A stretch of 64,000 bases of DNA from Chryseobacterium sp. Bi04 (GTDB lineage Bacteria; Bacteroidota; Bacteroidia; Flavobacteriales; Weeksellaceae), in assembly GCF_918698085.1 (NCBI RefSeq), contig NZ_CAKKLP010000016.1, positions 1-64,000 of the forward strand. The letters run 5' to 3'. Below are positions 18,304 through 27,490 of the stretch, in pieces (position 1 is the stretch's first letter; each line of letters starts with the position of its first letter). Position numbers and translations under genes: made by a program. The notes beneath the pieces were generated by a model. The model had not been told where the DNA came from. It searched no databases and was given only the letters and a program-made list of their open reading frames with translations.

Positions 18304-18888
18304 ATGATTCAGATAGACGATAAATTGATTTCCGAGGATATTTTTTCCGAAGAATTTGTTTGCAACCTTAGCAAGTGTAAGGGTGCATGTTGTGTGGAAG
18401 GAGATGTAGGAGCTCCGTTGGATAAAGACGAGCTTGAGATTTTAGACCGTATTTTTGATAAAGTAAAGCCCTATCTTACTCAGGAAGGAGTGAAAGCCCT
18501 TGAAGAGCAGGGAACATGGACTACTGATCCACACGACGGAATGTATGTTACTCCCATGGTGGAGGACCGTGAATGTGCTTATGTAACTTATGATGATAAA
18601 GGAATTACCAAATGTGGGATTGAAAAAGCCTATGAAGATGGTGCTGTAGACTGGCAGAAGCCTATCTCCTGCCACCTCTATCCTATCAGGATTACAGAAT
18701 ACTCTACCTTCACTGCTTTAAACTATCATGAATGGAATGTATGCAGTGATGCCTGCACCCTTGGAAAAGAACTTCAGGTTCCTGTTTATAAATTCCTGAA
18801 AACACCATTGACCAGAAAATATGGTGAAGATTTTTATAATGTTCTAAGTGAAGCCGCTGAAGAATGGAAAAAAGAATATGGTTCTTAA
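18304..18888 (+). CDS. DUF3109 family cysteine-rich protein
   Basis: 194 residues with many conserved cysteines: CNLSKCKGACCVEGDVG near 21-37, CAYVTYDDKGITKCGIE near 83-99, SCHLYPIR near 120-127 and CSDAC near 148-152. The pattern resembles metal-binding (possibly Fe-S or zinc) clusters of the YkgJ/DUF3109 group. No activity is established for the family that I can name. It follows the membrane protein by 6 nt and ends at a strong terminator. Confidence 0.87.
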   Translation: MIQIDDKLISEDIFSEEFVCNLSKCKGACCVEGDVGAPLDKDELEILDRIFDKVKPYLTQEGVKALEEQGTWTTDPHDGMYVTPMVEDRECAYVTYDDKGITKCGIEKAYEDGAVDWQKPISCHLYPIRITEYSTFTALNYHEWNVCSDACTLGKELQVPVYKFLKTPLTRKYGEDFYNVLSEAAEEWKKEYGS

Positions 18889-18892
18889 ATTA

Positions 18893-18939
18893 TTTTTACA
18901 AAACAAAAGCCGGATATTCCGGCTTTTGTTTTGTAAAAA
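18893..18939. terminator. Very long bidirectional terminator hairpin
   Basis: A 22-bp perfect inverted repeat with a 3-nt loop (arms 18893-18914 and 18918-18939), GC-rich near the loop (GCCGGA/TCCGGC) with A and T runs outside. It starts 5 nt after the DUF3109 stop codon and serves the convergent LolA-like gene too. Confidence 0.93.
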
Positions 18940-18942
18940 TTC

Positions 18943-19629
18943 TTATTTGAAATCAGCGTCCGTTACTCCGGAATTGATCACCAATTTTGTTGTTTTGATA
19001 TTCACTTTCTGGCCTCCTCCTTCAGCATCCACCTCAGCAGGGAATTGAATTCCGTCAACGGTCATATAGCTCTTTATGGTTACATTTCCTTCACCGGAAA
19101 GAGTCTTATACAAAAGTCCTGTAGTAGTATCAAAGTAAAATTTACCTTTGTCTGAAGACAGTACATTATAATTTTTACCATCCACATTCTCCACGGTTAC
19201 AGTCTGGAAATTAGCAGCATCAAAAGCTAAGGCATCTACAGGTCTTCCTTTCTTTAAATCAGCAATCTTATCTGCAGGAATATCTGTTTTCTTTCCCATC
19301 TGATCAAAATACCCTTTCTCACCATCGAAAAGCTGAACCATCTGCTGCCCCATTAAAGACTGAACAGATTTAAATTTATTCCCAAGCTTCTTAGTCGACA
19401 TGGTAATTTCCATCCCCTGTACACTCAGTGTATTATCTGTAATAGTAGATTTTACAGCCTCTAATTTATCTTTACCACCCAATGCCTTAAAATAATTATC
19501 TATTACTTCTTTAGCGGTCAGTTTAGATGTTGTGGCTTCTGTTTTAACAGAAGCTGCCTCTTTCTTCTGAGCAGCAGCCGGAACTGAGAACAGCACAGCG
19601 CAGAAAAAAGGAATGATAATCTTTTTCAT
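18943..19629 (-). CDS. LolA-like periplasmic/outer-membrane protein
   Basis: 228 residues with a signal peptide (MKKIIIPFFCAVLFSVPAAAQ). The mature part begins with a KLTAKEVIDNYFKALGGKDK segment (about 38-57), typical of Bacteroidota proteins with a LolA/LolB-like half-barrel, followed by beta-strands such as KFYFDTTTGLLYKT. It may bind lipid or lipoprotein, or be the stand-alone version of the domain found behind M16 peptidases. It is monocistronic between two terminators. Confidence 0.8.
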   Translation of the reverse strand: MKKIIIPFFCAVLFSVPAAAQKKEAASVKTEATTSKLTAKEVIDNYFKALGGKDKLEAVKSTITDNTLSVQGMEITMSTKKLGNKFKSVQSLMGQQMVQLFDGEKGYFDQMGKKTDIPADKIADLKKGRPVDALAFDAANFQTVTVENVDGKNYNVLSSDKGKFYFDTTTGLLYKTLSGEGNVTIKSYMTVDGIQFPAEVDAEGGGQKVNIKTTKLVINSGVTDADFK

Positions 19630-19704
19630 ATATGTAATAATAAGTTTAGAGGGTAAATATATGAATATTGACCGACATACGCCGAGAGCACCACTAAATA
19701 AAAA

Positions 19705-19727
19705 AAACCGCCAGAAACTGACGGTTT
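19705..19727 (-). terminator. Terminator after trigger factor
   Basis: Minus-strand hairpin with 10-bp arms AAACCGTCAG and CTGGCGGTTT (one G-U pair) followed by TTTTT, 22 nt downstream of the tig stop codon. Confidence 0.85.
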
Positions 19728-19749
19728 TAAAATAATATATCTGATATAA

Positions 19750-21084
19750 TTATTTTTTAAGTTCTTCTAAAAATTCGTCGTGAGAAATTTTAGTTTCTTT
19801 TTTTGTTGCTTTTTCAAGAATAACATCTTTCAATTTAGCCATAGCTACTTCAGAAGAGATTTGTCTTACTTGTTCCTGATCTTTCAGCATCTCAACAGCA
19901 TATTTCTGGATCTCCTCATCACCTAAGTGGTGGATTCCGTAGATCGCCAATTGATTTTTAACTAACTGCTCAGCTTGTGCCAATACATCAGCATAGTCTA
20001 ACTGAATTTCGTTTTCAGTCATCAATTTACCTTCGATGATCTGATATCTTAATTGGTTTTTCTCAGCTTCTAAGATTTCTTTGGCCTGCTGCTCAGACTG
20101 AATGTTTTGGTTAGAGAATAGTAACCATTTTACAAGGAACGTCTCAGGAAGTTTTACTTCTTCTTTTTCTGTTACCTGCTCCAATACTTTATTCACAAAG
20201 TGAACATCAGCATTCTGTTGGAAATACTCATCTAATTCAGTTTTTACTTTTTCTTTAAGTTCCTCCTCAGACTTGATTGTTCCTTCGCCGTATACTTTGT
20301 TGAATAAGTCTTCGTTAAGCTCAGCTAGGTTTAATGAATAGAAGTCTTTTACTTTTACTTCTACCTCATTGTGGTGTAAATGCTCTACTTCTTCCTTGCT
20401 GAATCCTAATCCTTTAGCTAATTCTTCATCACCAGCAAGAGTTTCTTTAGAAACTTTTACAGACTCATCCATTTTCAAAGCTTTTACTAATTTGAAAGCT
20501 TCTTTGTTTTCAGCAGTAACTGTAACGTTCTTTGGGTGGTGGTGGTGCTCTCCTTCGGCATCTTCTTCCACAACCTGAGAAACCTCTAAAGCGATATAAG
20601 AATCTTTAGTGATTTTATCTTGAGGAACCTGCTCAGCAAAACGCTTCTGCATGTTTTCAATACTCTTGTTGATTTCTTTTTCAGAAGCTTCTACTTTGTA
20701 GTGAGGAGCTTCATATTTAGCTAAATCTATAGTAAACTCAGGCTCATACCCTACTTCAAAAGCAACCTCAATCTTATCAGCGTTGTAATCTAATTCATTA
20801 ACGGGCTGAGGAACTGGCTGACCAACTAATCTTAATTTGTTTTCATTAACATAGCTGTTTAAAGCATCAGAAACTTGCTTGTTGATTTCTTCAAATGCAA
20901 TCCCTGCTTCATATTGTTTTTTAACCATACTTAAAGGCACTTTCCCTTTTCTGAATCCAGGAACTTGCGCATTTTTAGCATAATTAATCAACTGCTTTTC
21001 TACTTTTTCTTTGTAGTCAGATTTCTCCAATGTTACAGTAAGCAATGAACTTACGTCATCATGGTTTTGTGCGGTAACCTTCAT
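19750..21084 (-). CDS. tig: Trigger factor
   Basis: 444 residues, normal length. The ribosome-binding domain holds the loop GFRKGKVPLSMVKKQYEAG near 44-62. A short FKBP-like insert is present, with a histidine-rich stretch (EGEHHHHPKN near 175-184) and reduced conservation of the peptidyl-prolyl isomerase site. The long helical C-terminal arms end in EFLEELKK. Known role: ATP-independent chaperone at the ribosome exit tunnel. A TATTTTTG -7 element lies at 21107-21114 on the minus strand. Confidence 0.93.
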   Translation of the reverse strand: MKVTAQNHDDVSSLLTVTLEKSDYKEKVEKQLINYAKNAQVPGFRKGKVPLSMVKKQYEAGIAFEEINKQVSDALNSYVNENKLRLVGQPVPQPVNELDYNADKIEVAFEVGYEPEFTIDLAKYEAPHYKVEASEKEINKSIENMQKRFAEQVPQDKITKDSYIALEVSQVVEEDAEGEHHHHPKNVTVTAENKEAFKLVKALKMDESVKVSKETLAGDEELAKGLGFSKEEVEHLHHNEVEVKVKDFYSLNLAELNEDLFNKVYGEGTIKSEEELKEKVKTELDEYFQQNADVHFVNKVLEQVTEKEEVKLPETFLVKWLLFSNQNIQSEQQAKEILEAEKNQLRYQIIEGKLMTENEIQLDYADVLAQAEQLVKNQLAIYGIHHLGDEEIQKYAVEMLKDQEQVRQISSEVAMAKLKDVILEKATKKETKISHDEFLEELKK

Positions 21085-21178
21085 TATTGATTAAAATTTT
21101 AGGTTGCAAAAATATGAATTTTTTATGAGAATAACTCATTTCAAATAAATTCTTAGTCTTCAAATATTTATAAAGTAG

Positions 21179-21204
21179 AAAACCACTGAATGATCAGTGG
21201 TTTT
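21179..21204 (-). terminator. Terminator after lipoprotein gene
   Basis: Inverted repeat with 11-bp arms AAAACCACTGA and TCAGTGGTTTT around ATGA, about 40 nt downstream of the lipoprotein stop codon at 21246. Confidence 0.85.
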
Positions 21205-21245
21205 ACGAAATATGATATTTAAAATTTGTATTCTCTTAAGGTCTG

Positions 21246-21836
21246 TTAGTTGATAATCCCATAAGTAGCCTGAGCATCTGTTTCACCTCCGGTCTGCTGT
21301 CCGTATACCACTCCGTTGCCACTTACTGCAGAAGCTTCAGAAACCGTTTGGGGTTCATGATAAAGCGTTAAAATCAACTGGCTTTGTGTTGACGCATTCT
21401 TAATGGCTTTAGTAACCACCCATTTTGTTTTCAAACCTACATGATTATGGTCTGCTCTAGTGGAGCTTGCATCGTCAGTACGGGTAAGAGTCAAGTCAGA
21501 ATTAGGAAAGTTGAATACCAAAAAGTGTTCGTCTTTTGCATCTTTGATCTCCTGGGTAGAATCTTCATCTCCATTTTTAAACTGTACTTCCACTTCATAT
21601 GTTTTCCCATCTACCAGGCTTATCGGCTGTGCTCCACCTGCTCCAACACTATAATTATAAGTTGTTGTTGTTTGTGCAGCCACATCCTTAACCAGTAAAA
21701 TAATATTGGTAAGATCTTCTTGCGGAAGGTCGTCCTCTTCTGATGCATTATCTCTCTGACAAGACATTACAGAGAAAGTAATGAATAAAACGGCTAATAA
21801 TCTGGTGATATTTTTAGTATTGAATAAATTGTTCAT
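21246..21836 (-). CDS. Lipoprotein of the TonB-receptor locus
   Basis: 196 residues with a lipoprotein signal (hydrophobic segment ending FSVMSC near residue 26, so Cys26 is the lipidated residue). The mature part has an acidic start (EEDDLPQED) followed by beta-rich sequence with no family I recognise. It starts 44 nt after the stop of the TonB-dependent receptor and is likely cotranscribed. It may bind the same ligand as the receptor. A TRADHNHVG segment near 128-136 has His and Asp residues that could bind metal; this is speculation. Confidence 0.72.
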   Translation of the reverse strand: MNNLFNTKNITRLLAVLFITFSVMSCQRDNASEEDDLPQEDLTNIILLVKDVAAQTTTTYNYSVGAGGAQPISLVDGKTYEVEVQFKNGDEDSTQEIKDAKDEHFLVFNFPNSDLTLTRTDDASSTRADHNHVGLKTKWVVTKAIKNASTQSQLILTLYHEPQTVSEASAVSGNGVVYGQQTGGETDAQATYGIIN

Positions 21837-21880
21837 TTTTTTGATTTAAGATTAAAATTTTTTGTTTTTAAGGTTGAATA

Positions 21881-24265
21881 TTAGAAACGGTATCTAAAAT
21901 TCAGAATGAAGTTTCTTCCTGCTTCGTCTGCAAAAAAGCGCATACGGTTAAGGTAATTTCTGTACGAAACATTAAAAATGTTGTTTACAATAAGCCCTGC
22001 AGAAAGATTTTTGCTAAGATTAATTCCTGTTCCGATGTTCCAAAGGGAATATTCAGCTGGTGGTGTACTCAAATCCACCGTTTTTTCAACCTCCACACCG
22101 TTTTCATAAATGGTAACTGAAGCATTGTGAACAGGAAATCTACTTTGCTTTAAAAAGGTCTGATTTTCAAGATTGAAATAAAAATTGTTCCAGTTCTCTT
22201 TTTTAAACTGTAATCCATTGGAGAAATTAGGAGGCATCATGAGAATCAGCGGTTCATTGTGGGTATCATCCTGCCCATACAGATAGCTTCCTTTACCTGT
22301 ATAAGTAAGGTTATCTGTAAGCTTCCAGTTAATATCCAGGTCTACACCATACATTTTTGCATCAATCTGCTGGTATGACCACACCGGAAATACTCCCCTT
22401 ATTGTATTCTGTACTCCCGTTGGTATTTCATTAATAAAGTTTCTGGTAATGAAAAAGTAAGGGTTTACAGAAACATTCAATCCTTTAAGTACATTGAATT
22501 TTGCATCCGCAGTAAGGTTAAACTGATGCCCATCTTCATTTTTCAGTCCCATATCCCCTATTTCTATTACCGCTGCAGAATGGTGTAATCCATCAGAAAA
22601 TAACTCTGCAATATTGGGTGTTCGCCCTACTTTTGCATAGTTAAATTTCAAATTAAAATAAGCATTAGGATGATATTCCAGGCCTGCATTAAATGATACA
22701 TTCTGATAATTAATTTTTGGGCGTGTCAGCACTCTGTTTTTATCCGTTTTAATGTAGAATTCATTATACGAATCAGCATATCTGTTGTTCCAGTCACTTT
22801 TGTCATACCATTTCGTTACATCATAACGGGTAAAATCATATCTTACCCCAGCCTCAGCATTCAATTCCGGTGAAATCTTATATTTAAAGACAGAATATAT
22901 TCCCGCTGCATATTTGTCATAATTAGGAATCAGACGTCTTGCTTTGGTAGCCGGATCCGAATAATTATTCTGAAAACTTGCATCAATTCCTGTTTCAAGA
23001 GACCATTTCTCTCTTTCCAATAAATCATTAAGGTTAAATTGGTGGGTCATCAAGGCAAGGTCCAGAGAAGGGATGTCTTTAAGATCACCTCTTCTTACAT
23101 CATATTCCTGTCTATGGTTATACTGAAAACTGTAAGTCGCAGAAACTTTCCCAATATTTTCAAACCTTTTGAAAGCAGAAACTTTTGCAATATGATGCTC
23201 TATAACCTGTCGTGGATTATCAATATCATAACTAAAGTCTCCTGTATAAACTGGAATTTTTAAGGTCATCGCATTATAGAAATCATTATTGTTTCCCACA
23301 TGAGATCCTCTGTAAATTCCTATATTCTGATTGGTAAGATAATAGTCAAAAGAAATTCCTTTTTCATATTCATTTTTCTGCACGGTAAAATTAAAGGATG
23401 AAAAATCCATTCCTGTGTTCATCAGATTATAATCAGGAGTATGCTGATCCCCCAGCTTCTTGATACTTCCTCCTGATTTTACCGCCCAGCCGTTTTTCCA
23501 TATTTTGGCAACATCTACATCCAGACCCAATCCTCTTCCGTTTGAAATTCCTGAAAGATTCACTGATCCTTTTACGGTATCTTTTTTAGGGAAAATCTCC
23601 GGCTCCATTACGACAACACCACCTATGGCATCACTCCCGTACTTTAAAGCAGAAGCTCCTTTGATCACATCAATATGCTGAAAATTGTTGATATCTACAT
23701 TGGGAGCATGTTCCACACCCCATTCCTGCTCAGCAAGCTTTACCCCATTATTGAGAATGGAAATACGACTCCCATATAAGCCATGTATAATAGGTTTTGC
23801 AATATTATTTCCCGTCTTTAGGGTGGCTACTCCCGATATTTTAGAAAGTAGATTCCCCAGGTTATCTGTGGCATTTCGTTCTATTTCTTTTTTATCAATA
23901 GTCTTCACAATTAAAGATCCGTTGGATTTATGATTTCCGTGTATGGTAACGGTTTCAATATCATTACTATGATGTTCCAGAGTGATAACCAGGTGAATAT
24001 CCTGATCAACTTTTATATTTTCAGTATAATCATGACAATCAGGATGCTGTGCCGTAAGTGAATATTCTCCGGCAGGGATTTTATCAAAAGAAAATTTACC
24101 TTTCTTATCTGTTTTTACTGTAGAACCTCCCATTTTCACCACTGCATTTTCCAGCATTGTTTTATCATGAAAATCCTGAACGGTTCCTTGTACAGTGTAC
24201 ATTTTCTGTGCACTCGTAAATACTGATCCGCAAAAGATCAGTAACAGGCAATATATCAATTTCAT
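21881..24265 (-). CDS. TonB-dependent outer-membrane receptor
   Basis: 794 residues. A signal peptide (about 1-19, ending TSAQ) is followed by a carboxypeptidase-regulatory-like beta domain (about 20-95). The plug then has ERNATDNLGNLLSKISGVATL near 129-149 and IHGLYGSRISILNNG near 164-178, and the 22-strand barrel ends in FILNFRYRF. It is closest in layout to siderophore- or ZnuD-type receptors. No residue pattern fixes the ligand; the Cys- and His-containing upstream protein suggests a metal. It is located between that gene and the lipoprotein. Confidence 0.88.
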   Translation of the reverse strand: MKLIYCLLLIFCGSVFTSAQKMYTVQGTVQDFHDKTMLENAVVKMGGSTVKTDKKGKFSFDKIPAGEYSLTAQHPDCHDYTENIKVDQDIHLVITLEHHSNDIETVTIHGNHKSNGSLIVKTIDKKEIERNATDNLGNLLSKISGVATLKTGNNIAKPIIHGLYGSRISILNNGVKLAEQEWGVEHAPNVDINNFQHIDVIKGASALKYGSDAIGGVVVMEPEIFPKKDTVKGSVNLSGISNGRGLGLDVDVAKIWKNGWAVKSGGSIKKLGDQHTPDYNLMNTGMDFSSFNFTVQKNEYEKGISFDYYLTNQNIGIYRGSHVGNNNDFYNAMTLKIPVYTGDFSYDIDNPRQVIEHHIAKVSAFKRFENIGKVSATYSFQYNHRQEYDVRRGDLKDIPSLDLALMTHQFNLNDLLEREKWSLETGIDASFQNNYSDPATKARRLIPNYDKYAAGIYSVFKYKISPELNAEAGVRYDFTRYDVTKWYDKSDWNNRYADSYNEFYIKTDKNRVLTRPKINYQNVSFNAGLEYHPNAYFNLKFNYAKVGRTPNIAELFSDGLHHSAAVIEIGDMGLKNEDGHQFNLTADAKFNVLKGLNVSVNPYFFITRNFINEIPTGVQNTIRGVFPVWSYQQIDAKMYGVDLDINWKLTDNLTYTGKGSYLYGQDDTHNEPLILMMPPNFSNGLQFKKENWNNFYFNLENQTFLKQSRFPVHNASVTIYENGVEVEKTVDLSTPPAEYSLWNIGTGINLSKNLSAGLIVNNIFNVSYRNYLNRMRFFADEAGRNFILNFRYRF

Positions 24266-24341
24266 TATAAATAGATTGATTGCGTACCCTTTAACAGGTA
24301 CATTTTTCGTTAAAATTTGTTGAATGGGCTTATCATATTTT

Positions 24342-24540
24342 TACAATGTATAATGTATAATGTATAATGTATAATGTAAAAAGTACAATGTATTAATGAT
24401 GAAAGAAGGAGGGGATTAGAAATACAGGCTGGAAACCGATAATCGAAAAAATAATACAACTATCAATAAGCAACTATTGTATAACACCTCAAACTTTGGG
24501 TATTAACCATTGAACTTTAAAGCACGAAACTTTAAACCCA
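24342..24540. repeat. Degenerate heptamer array A
   Basis: TATAATG is repeated four times without change at 24349-24376, flanked by variants such as TACAATG. The 7-nt phase continues on the plus strand with purine-rich units such as GATGAAA, GAAGGAG and GGGATTA up to about 24425 (one unit has 8 nt). From about 24440 to 24540 the period is seen on the minus strand instead, with units such as AGTTTGA, ATTGATA and GTTGTAT. No gene is present. The array fills the gap between the Cys-containing small protein and the TonB receptor, which run in the same direction. Confidence 0.8.
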
Positions 24541-24555
24541 ATATGAATGTATTGA

Positions 24556-24912
24556 TTATGAAATTGCGGGAGGTCCCCGAAGCTGAAATGTAAACTTGGT
24601 CTGTGACCAGATTTTCTCCTGTACGGCGATGATCTGTTTTACCTGATGAGTATAGTGCTCAAAAGTAAAACTGAATTCTTCAGGAGCTAAGGTATGTCCG
24701 GTAACCAAAAAGTGGCAGGCCAGACAGTCGCCAGCTTTCTCTTTAGTAATAGCTTTTGTAATCGTATTCTCTGTCTTTTTAAGGTTAAATCCTTTAAAAT
24801 AATCCACAGAATCATGATGGTGAAAGCTTTGAGAAAGCAGGGCGAGGAAATATACTCCAAACAATAGCTTGGAGATAAAACTCTTGAGATTTCTGCTTTC
24901 TTTTAAAATCAT
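24556..24912 (-). CDS. Small Cys/His protein upstream of TonB receptor
   Basis: 118 residues. One hydrophobic segment (about 16-26, SKLLFGVYFLALLSQ) precedes a histidine-rich part (SFHHHDSVDYF near 29-39) and a DCLACHF motif near 63-69, which could bind metal or haem (CxxCH needs exactly two residues between the cysteines, and LA fit this). It is the likely first gene of the receptor locus. The CxxCH could equally be a thiol or metal site; function unknown. Confidence 0.7.
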   Translation of the reverse strand: MILKESRNLKSFISKLLFGVYFLALLSQSFHHHDSVDYFKGFNLKKTENTITKAITKEKAGDCLACHFLVTGHTLAPEEFSFTFEHYTHQVKQIIAVQEKIWSQTKFTFQLRGPPAIS

Positions 24913-25057
24913 TCTTCAAAATTATGAAAATAATTTAACTCTGGGGCTACCCTTCTATTAAATTACTTTTATGCTTACTGACAATAGGTAGAAATGAATG
25001 GTCCTATGTTACAAAAAAAGCTTCATAAATTAAAATTATGAAGCTTCTATATTTTCG

Positions 25058-26983
25058 TTAGTTAACCTGAGTTCCCAGGTACTCCCATTCCTGCAACGCA
25101 GAATCTAATTCTTCTTTAGTTTTATTGTATTTCTCCAACGTTTCATCAGAAGGATTTTCTTTGGCAAAAGAAGCTTCCATTTCTTCTACTTTAATTTCAA
25201 GTTCGGAAATTTTTTCTTCTACCTTTTTAATTTTATTCTGTATATTTTTCTGTTCCTTGCTTACAATCGTTGACTGATTGCCTGCTACAGGTTTTGCTTC
25301 CGCTTTCTTCGCCTCTGCTTTTGGCTCTTCATTGTGAAGCTTAGCTTTTTCTGCAGAAATCTCTCTGATGGTTTCTTTTTGTCTGTATTCCAGATATTCA
25401 TTGATATCACCAAGGAATTCTTTCATTTTTCCATCACGGAATTCATAGATTTTATCACAAAGCCCCTGAAGGAATTCTCTATCGTGAGAGATGACAATCA
25501 GTGTTCCTTCAAAGTTCTGTAAGGCCAGCTTTATAATCTCCTTAGATTGGATATCCAGGTGGTTGGTAGGCTCATCCATAATCAACGTATTGAAAGGACG
25601 AAGTAATAGTTTACAAAGTGCCAGACGGTTTCTCTCACCTCCGGAAAGTACTTTTGTTTTTTTAGAAACAGCCTCTCCCTGAAACAGGAAAGATCCTAAT
25701 AAATCTCTTACTCTAGGTCTTGTTTCTTCCGTAGCAGCATCTTCTGCTTCTTCCAATACTGTTTTATTGGGTGTTAAAACCTCTTCCTGATTTTGAGCAA
25801 AATAACCGATGTTTACATTATGTCCAAGATTCCAGGAACCTGAATAATCTTTAATATCTCCGGCCAGAATTTTAGCTAAAGTAGTTTTCCCTTGTCCGTT
25901 CTGTCCTAGAAGTGCAATTCTGTCTCCTCTCTGAACGATGAAATCTACATCATCAAAAATTTGTTTTTTCCCGTACGCTTTTCCTAAATGCTCTGCTTCA
26001 AAAATAACTTTTCCGGGAACCATAGACTGTACGAAACGGATATTGAATTTTGAAACGTCTTCATTATCAACTTCGATACGTTCAATTTTATCTAATTTTT
26101 TAATAAGGGACTGAGCAAAAGAGGCCTTAGTAGCACTGGCTCTGAACTTATTAATATTGTCTTCCATCTGCTTGATTTCCGCATCCTGATTCTTTTTAGC
26201 CTGAATCAGTTTCTCACGGCGGTCTTCACGCATGATCAGATATTTTGTATAATTGGCTTTGTAATCGTCTACTTTTCTGTTGTTGATATCAAAAGTTCGG
26301 TTACAAACAGCCGTCATGAACTGCTTATCGTGACTTACCAGAACGATTGCTCCCGGATAGTCTTTCAGGAAGTTTTCCAGCCAGATGATGGATTCCATAT
26401 CCAGGTGGTTAGTAGGCTCATCGAGAAGCATAATGTCATTCTTTTGAAGAAGCAATTTTGCCAGTTCGATTCTCATTCTCCATCCTCCTGAAAATTCATC
26501 GGTGATCTTTTGGAAATCATCCGCTTTAAAACCTAAACCAAACAGTACCTTTTCCATGTCACCTTCAAGATTGTAGGCATCATGGTTCATTAAAAGGTCA
26601 TTCAGCTCGGTCATTTTATTAATCAGATCTGTGTAAGAATCGCTTTCATAGTCGGTTCTTGTTGCCATCTGGTGATTTACCTCTTCAAGCTCATTTTTCC
26701 AGGCATTGATTTGCTCAAAAGCCTGCATGGTTTCGTTCCAAACGGTTCTTCCTTTTACAAAATCAAGATCCTGTTTCAGGAAACCTATTGTTGCGCTTCC
26801 TTCAGCTACAACATCTCCTTCGAAGAAGTTAATTTCTCCTGAAAGCATTTTCAATAAAGTGGATTTCCCTGCTCCATTTTTACCGACTAAACCAATTTTA
26901 TCGTCTTTTTTAATCGTGAAATTTACATTTTGAAACAAATAATTTCCCGAATGATGTAATCCTAAACCTTGAACCGAAAGCAT
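25058..26983 (-). CDS. ABC-F family ATPase (Uup/EttA-like)
   Basis: 641 residues, two ABC domains and no membrane segments. First domain: Walker A GKNGAGKST near 35-43, signature FSGGW near 168. Second domain: GQNGQGKTT near 362-370, signature LSGGERNRLAL near 450-460. A charged coiled coil fills the last 110 residues. Known role: ABC-F proteins act on the ribosome, releasing stalled or antibiotic-bound complexes or rescuing rRNA structures. The short linker and long C-terminal coiled coil point to the Uup type. A TATTTTTG -7 element lies at 27027-27034 on the minus strand. Confidence 0.92.
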   Translation of the reverse strand: MLSVQGLGLHHSGNYLFQNVNFTIKKDDKIGLVGKNGAGKSTLLKMLSGEINFFEGDVVAEGSATIGFLKQDLDFVKGRTVWNETMQAFEQINAWKNELEEVNHQMATRTDYESDSYTDLINKMTELNDLLMNHDAYNLEGDMEKVLFGLGFKADDFQKITDEFSGGWRMRIELAKLLLQKNDIMLLDEPTNHLDMESIIWLENFLKDYPGAIVLVSHDKQFMTAVCNRTFDINNRKVDDYKANYTKYLIMREDRREKLIQAKKNQDAEIKQMEDNINKFRASATKASFAQSLIKKLDKIERIEVDNEDVSKFNIRFVQSMVPGKVIFEAEHLGKAYGKKQIFDDVDFIVQRGDRIALLGQNGQGKTTLAKILAGDIKDYSGSWNLGHNVNIGYFAQNQEEVLTPNKTVLEEAEDAATEETRPRVRDLLGSFLFQGEAVSKKTKVLSGGERNRLALCKLLLRPFNTLIMDEPTNHLDIQSKEIIKLALQNFEGTLIVISHDREFLQGLCDKIYEFRDGKMKEFLGDINEYLEYRQKETIREISAEKAKLHNEEPKAEAKKAEAKPVAGNQSTIVSKEQKNIQNKIKKVEEKISELEIKVEEMEASFAKENPSDETLEKYNKTKEELDSALQEWEYLGTQVN

Positions 26984-27183
26984 TTTTTAAAGTAATAATT
27001 AATAATGAATAATGAATTTTCGAGGGCAAAAATACGGAAAAAGAAATGAAATAGTCCAGAAATAAAAAAACTGCCCTTTTCGGACAGTTTTTAATCCAGA
27101 TTCAAAACTTACTTTATCGTTTTAAAACATAGATTTCTGTATTTACATCTGAAACTTCCAGGGCTTGTAAAGTTTCAAAAGTT

Positions 27184-27432
27184 CTATCCCGGAGTAAGCG
27201 GCGGTGTTTTCTGTCCCGCTTCTACCATGGCAATCATTTCTTCAAGACTTTCTGCAGCCTCTTTATACTTTACCTGTCTGATCCCGTGGTGAGACCCTAT
27301 TTCATTTTGCAATTCGTTCAAAGTGGTTGCTTCGGACATTGTAATCGGTTTGCTGCCGTTTTTAATACTGATCTCGTAATTACAAGTGTCTAAAAGTTTA
27401 TTTGCTTTTTTAAGCCATGCTGAAACTGTCAT
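27184..27432 (-). CDS. Small protein of unknown function
   Basis: 82 residues, no signal peptide or membrane segment. It is mostly helical, with KKANKLLDTCNYEISI near 8-23 and KEAAESLEEMIAMVEAG near 57-73. I do not recognise the family. It lies 58 nt after the tail-collar-like gene and is probably the last gene of that accessory cluster. Confidence 0.62.
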   Translation of the reverse strand: MTVSAWLKKANKLLDTCNYEISIKNGSKPITMSEATTLNELQNEIGSHHGIRQVKYKEAAESLEEMIAMVEAGQKTPPLTPG

Positions 27433-27490
27433 AATATGTTGTTTTTGGGGTTAAAAAATATTGGACTAAATATGCTGAAGGTTTATAGAG

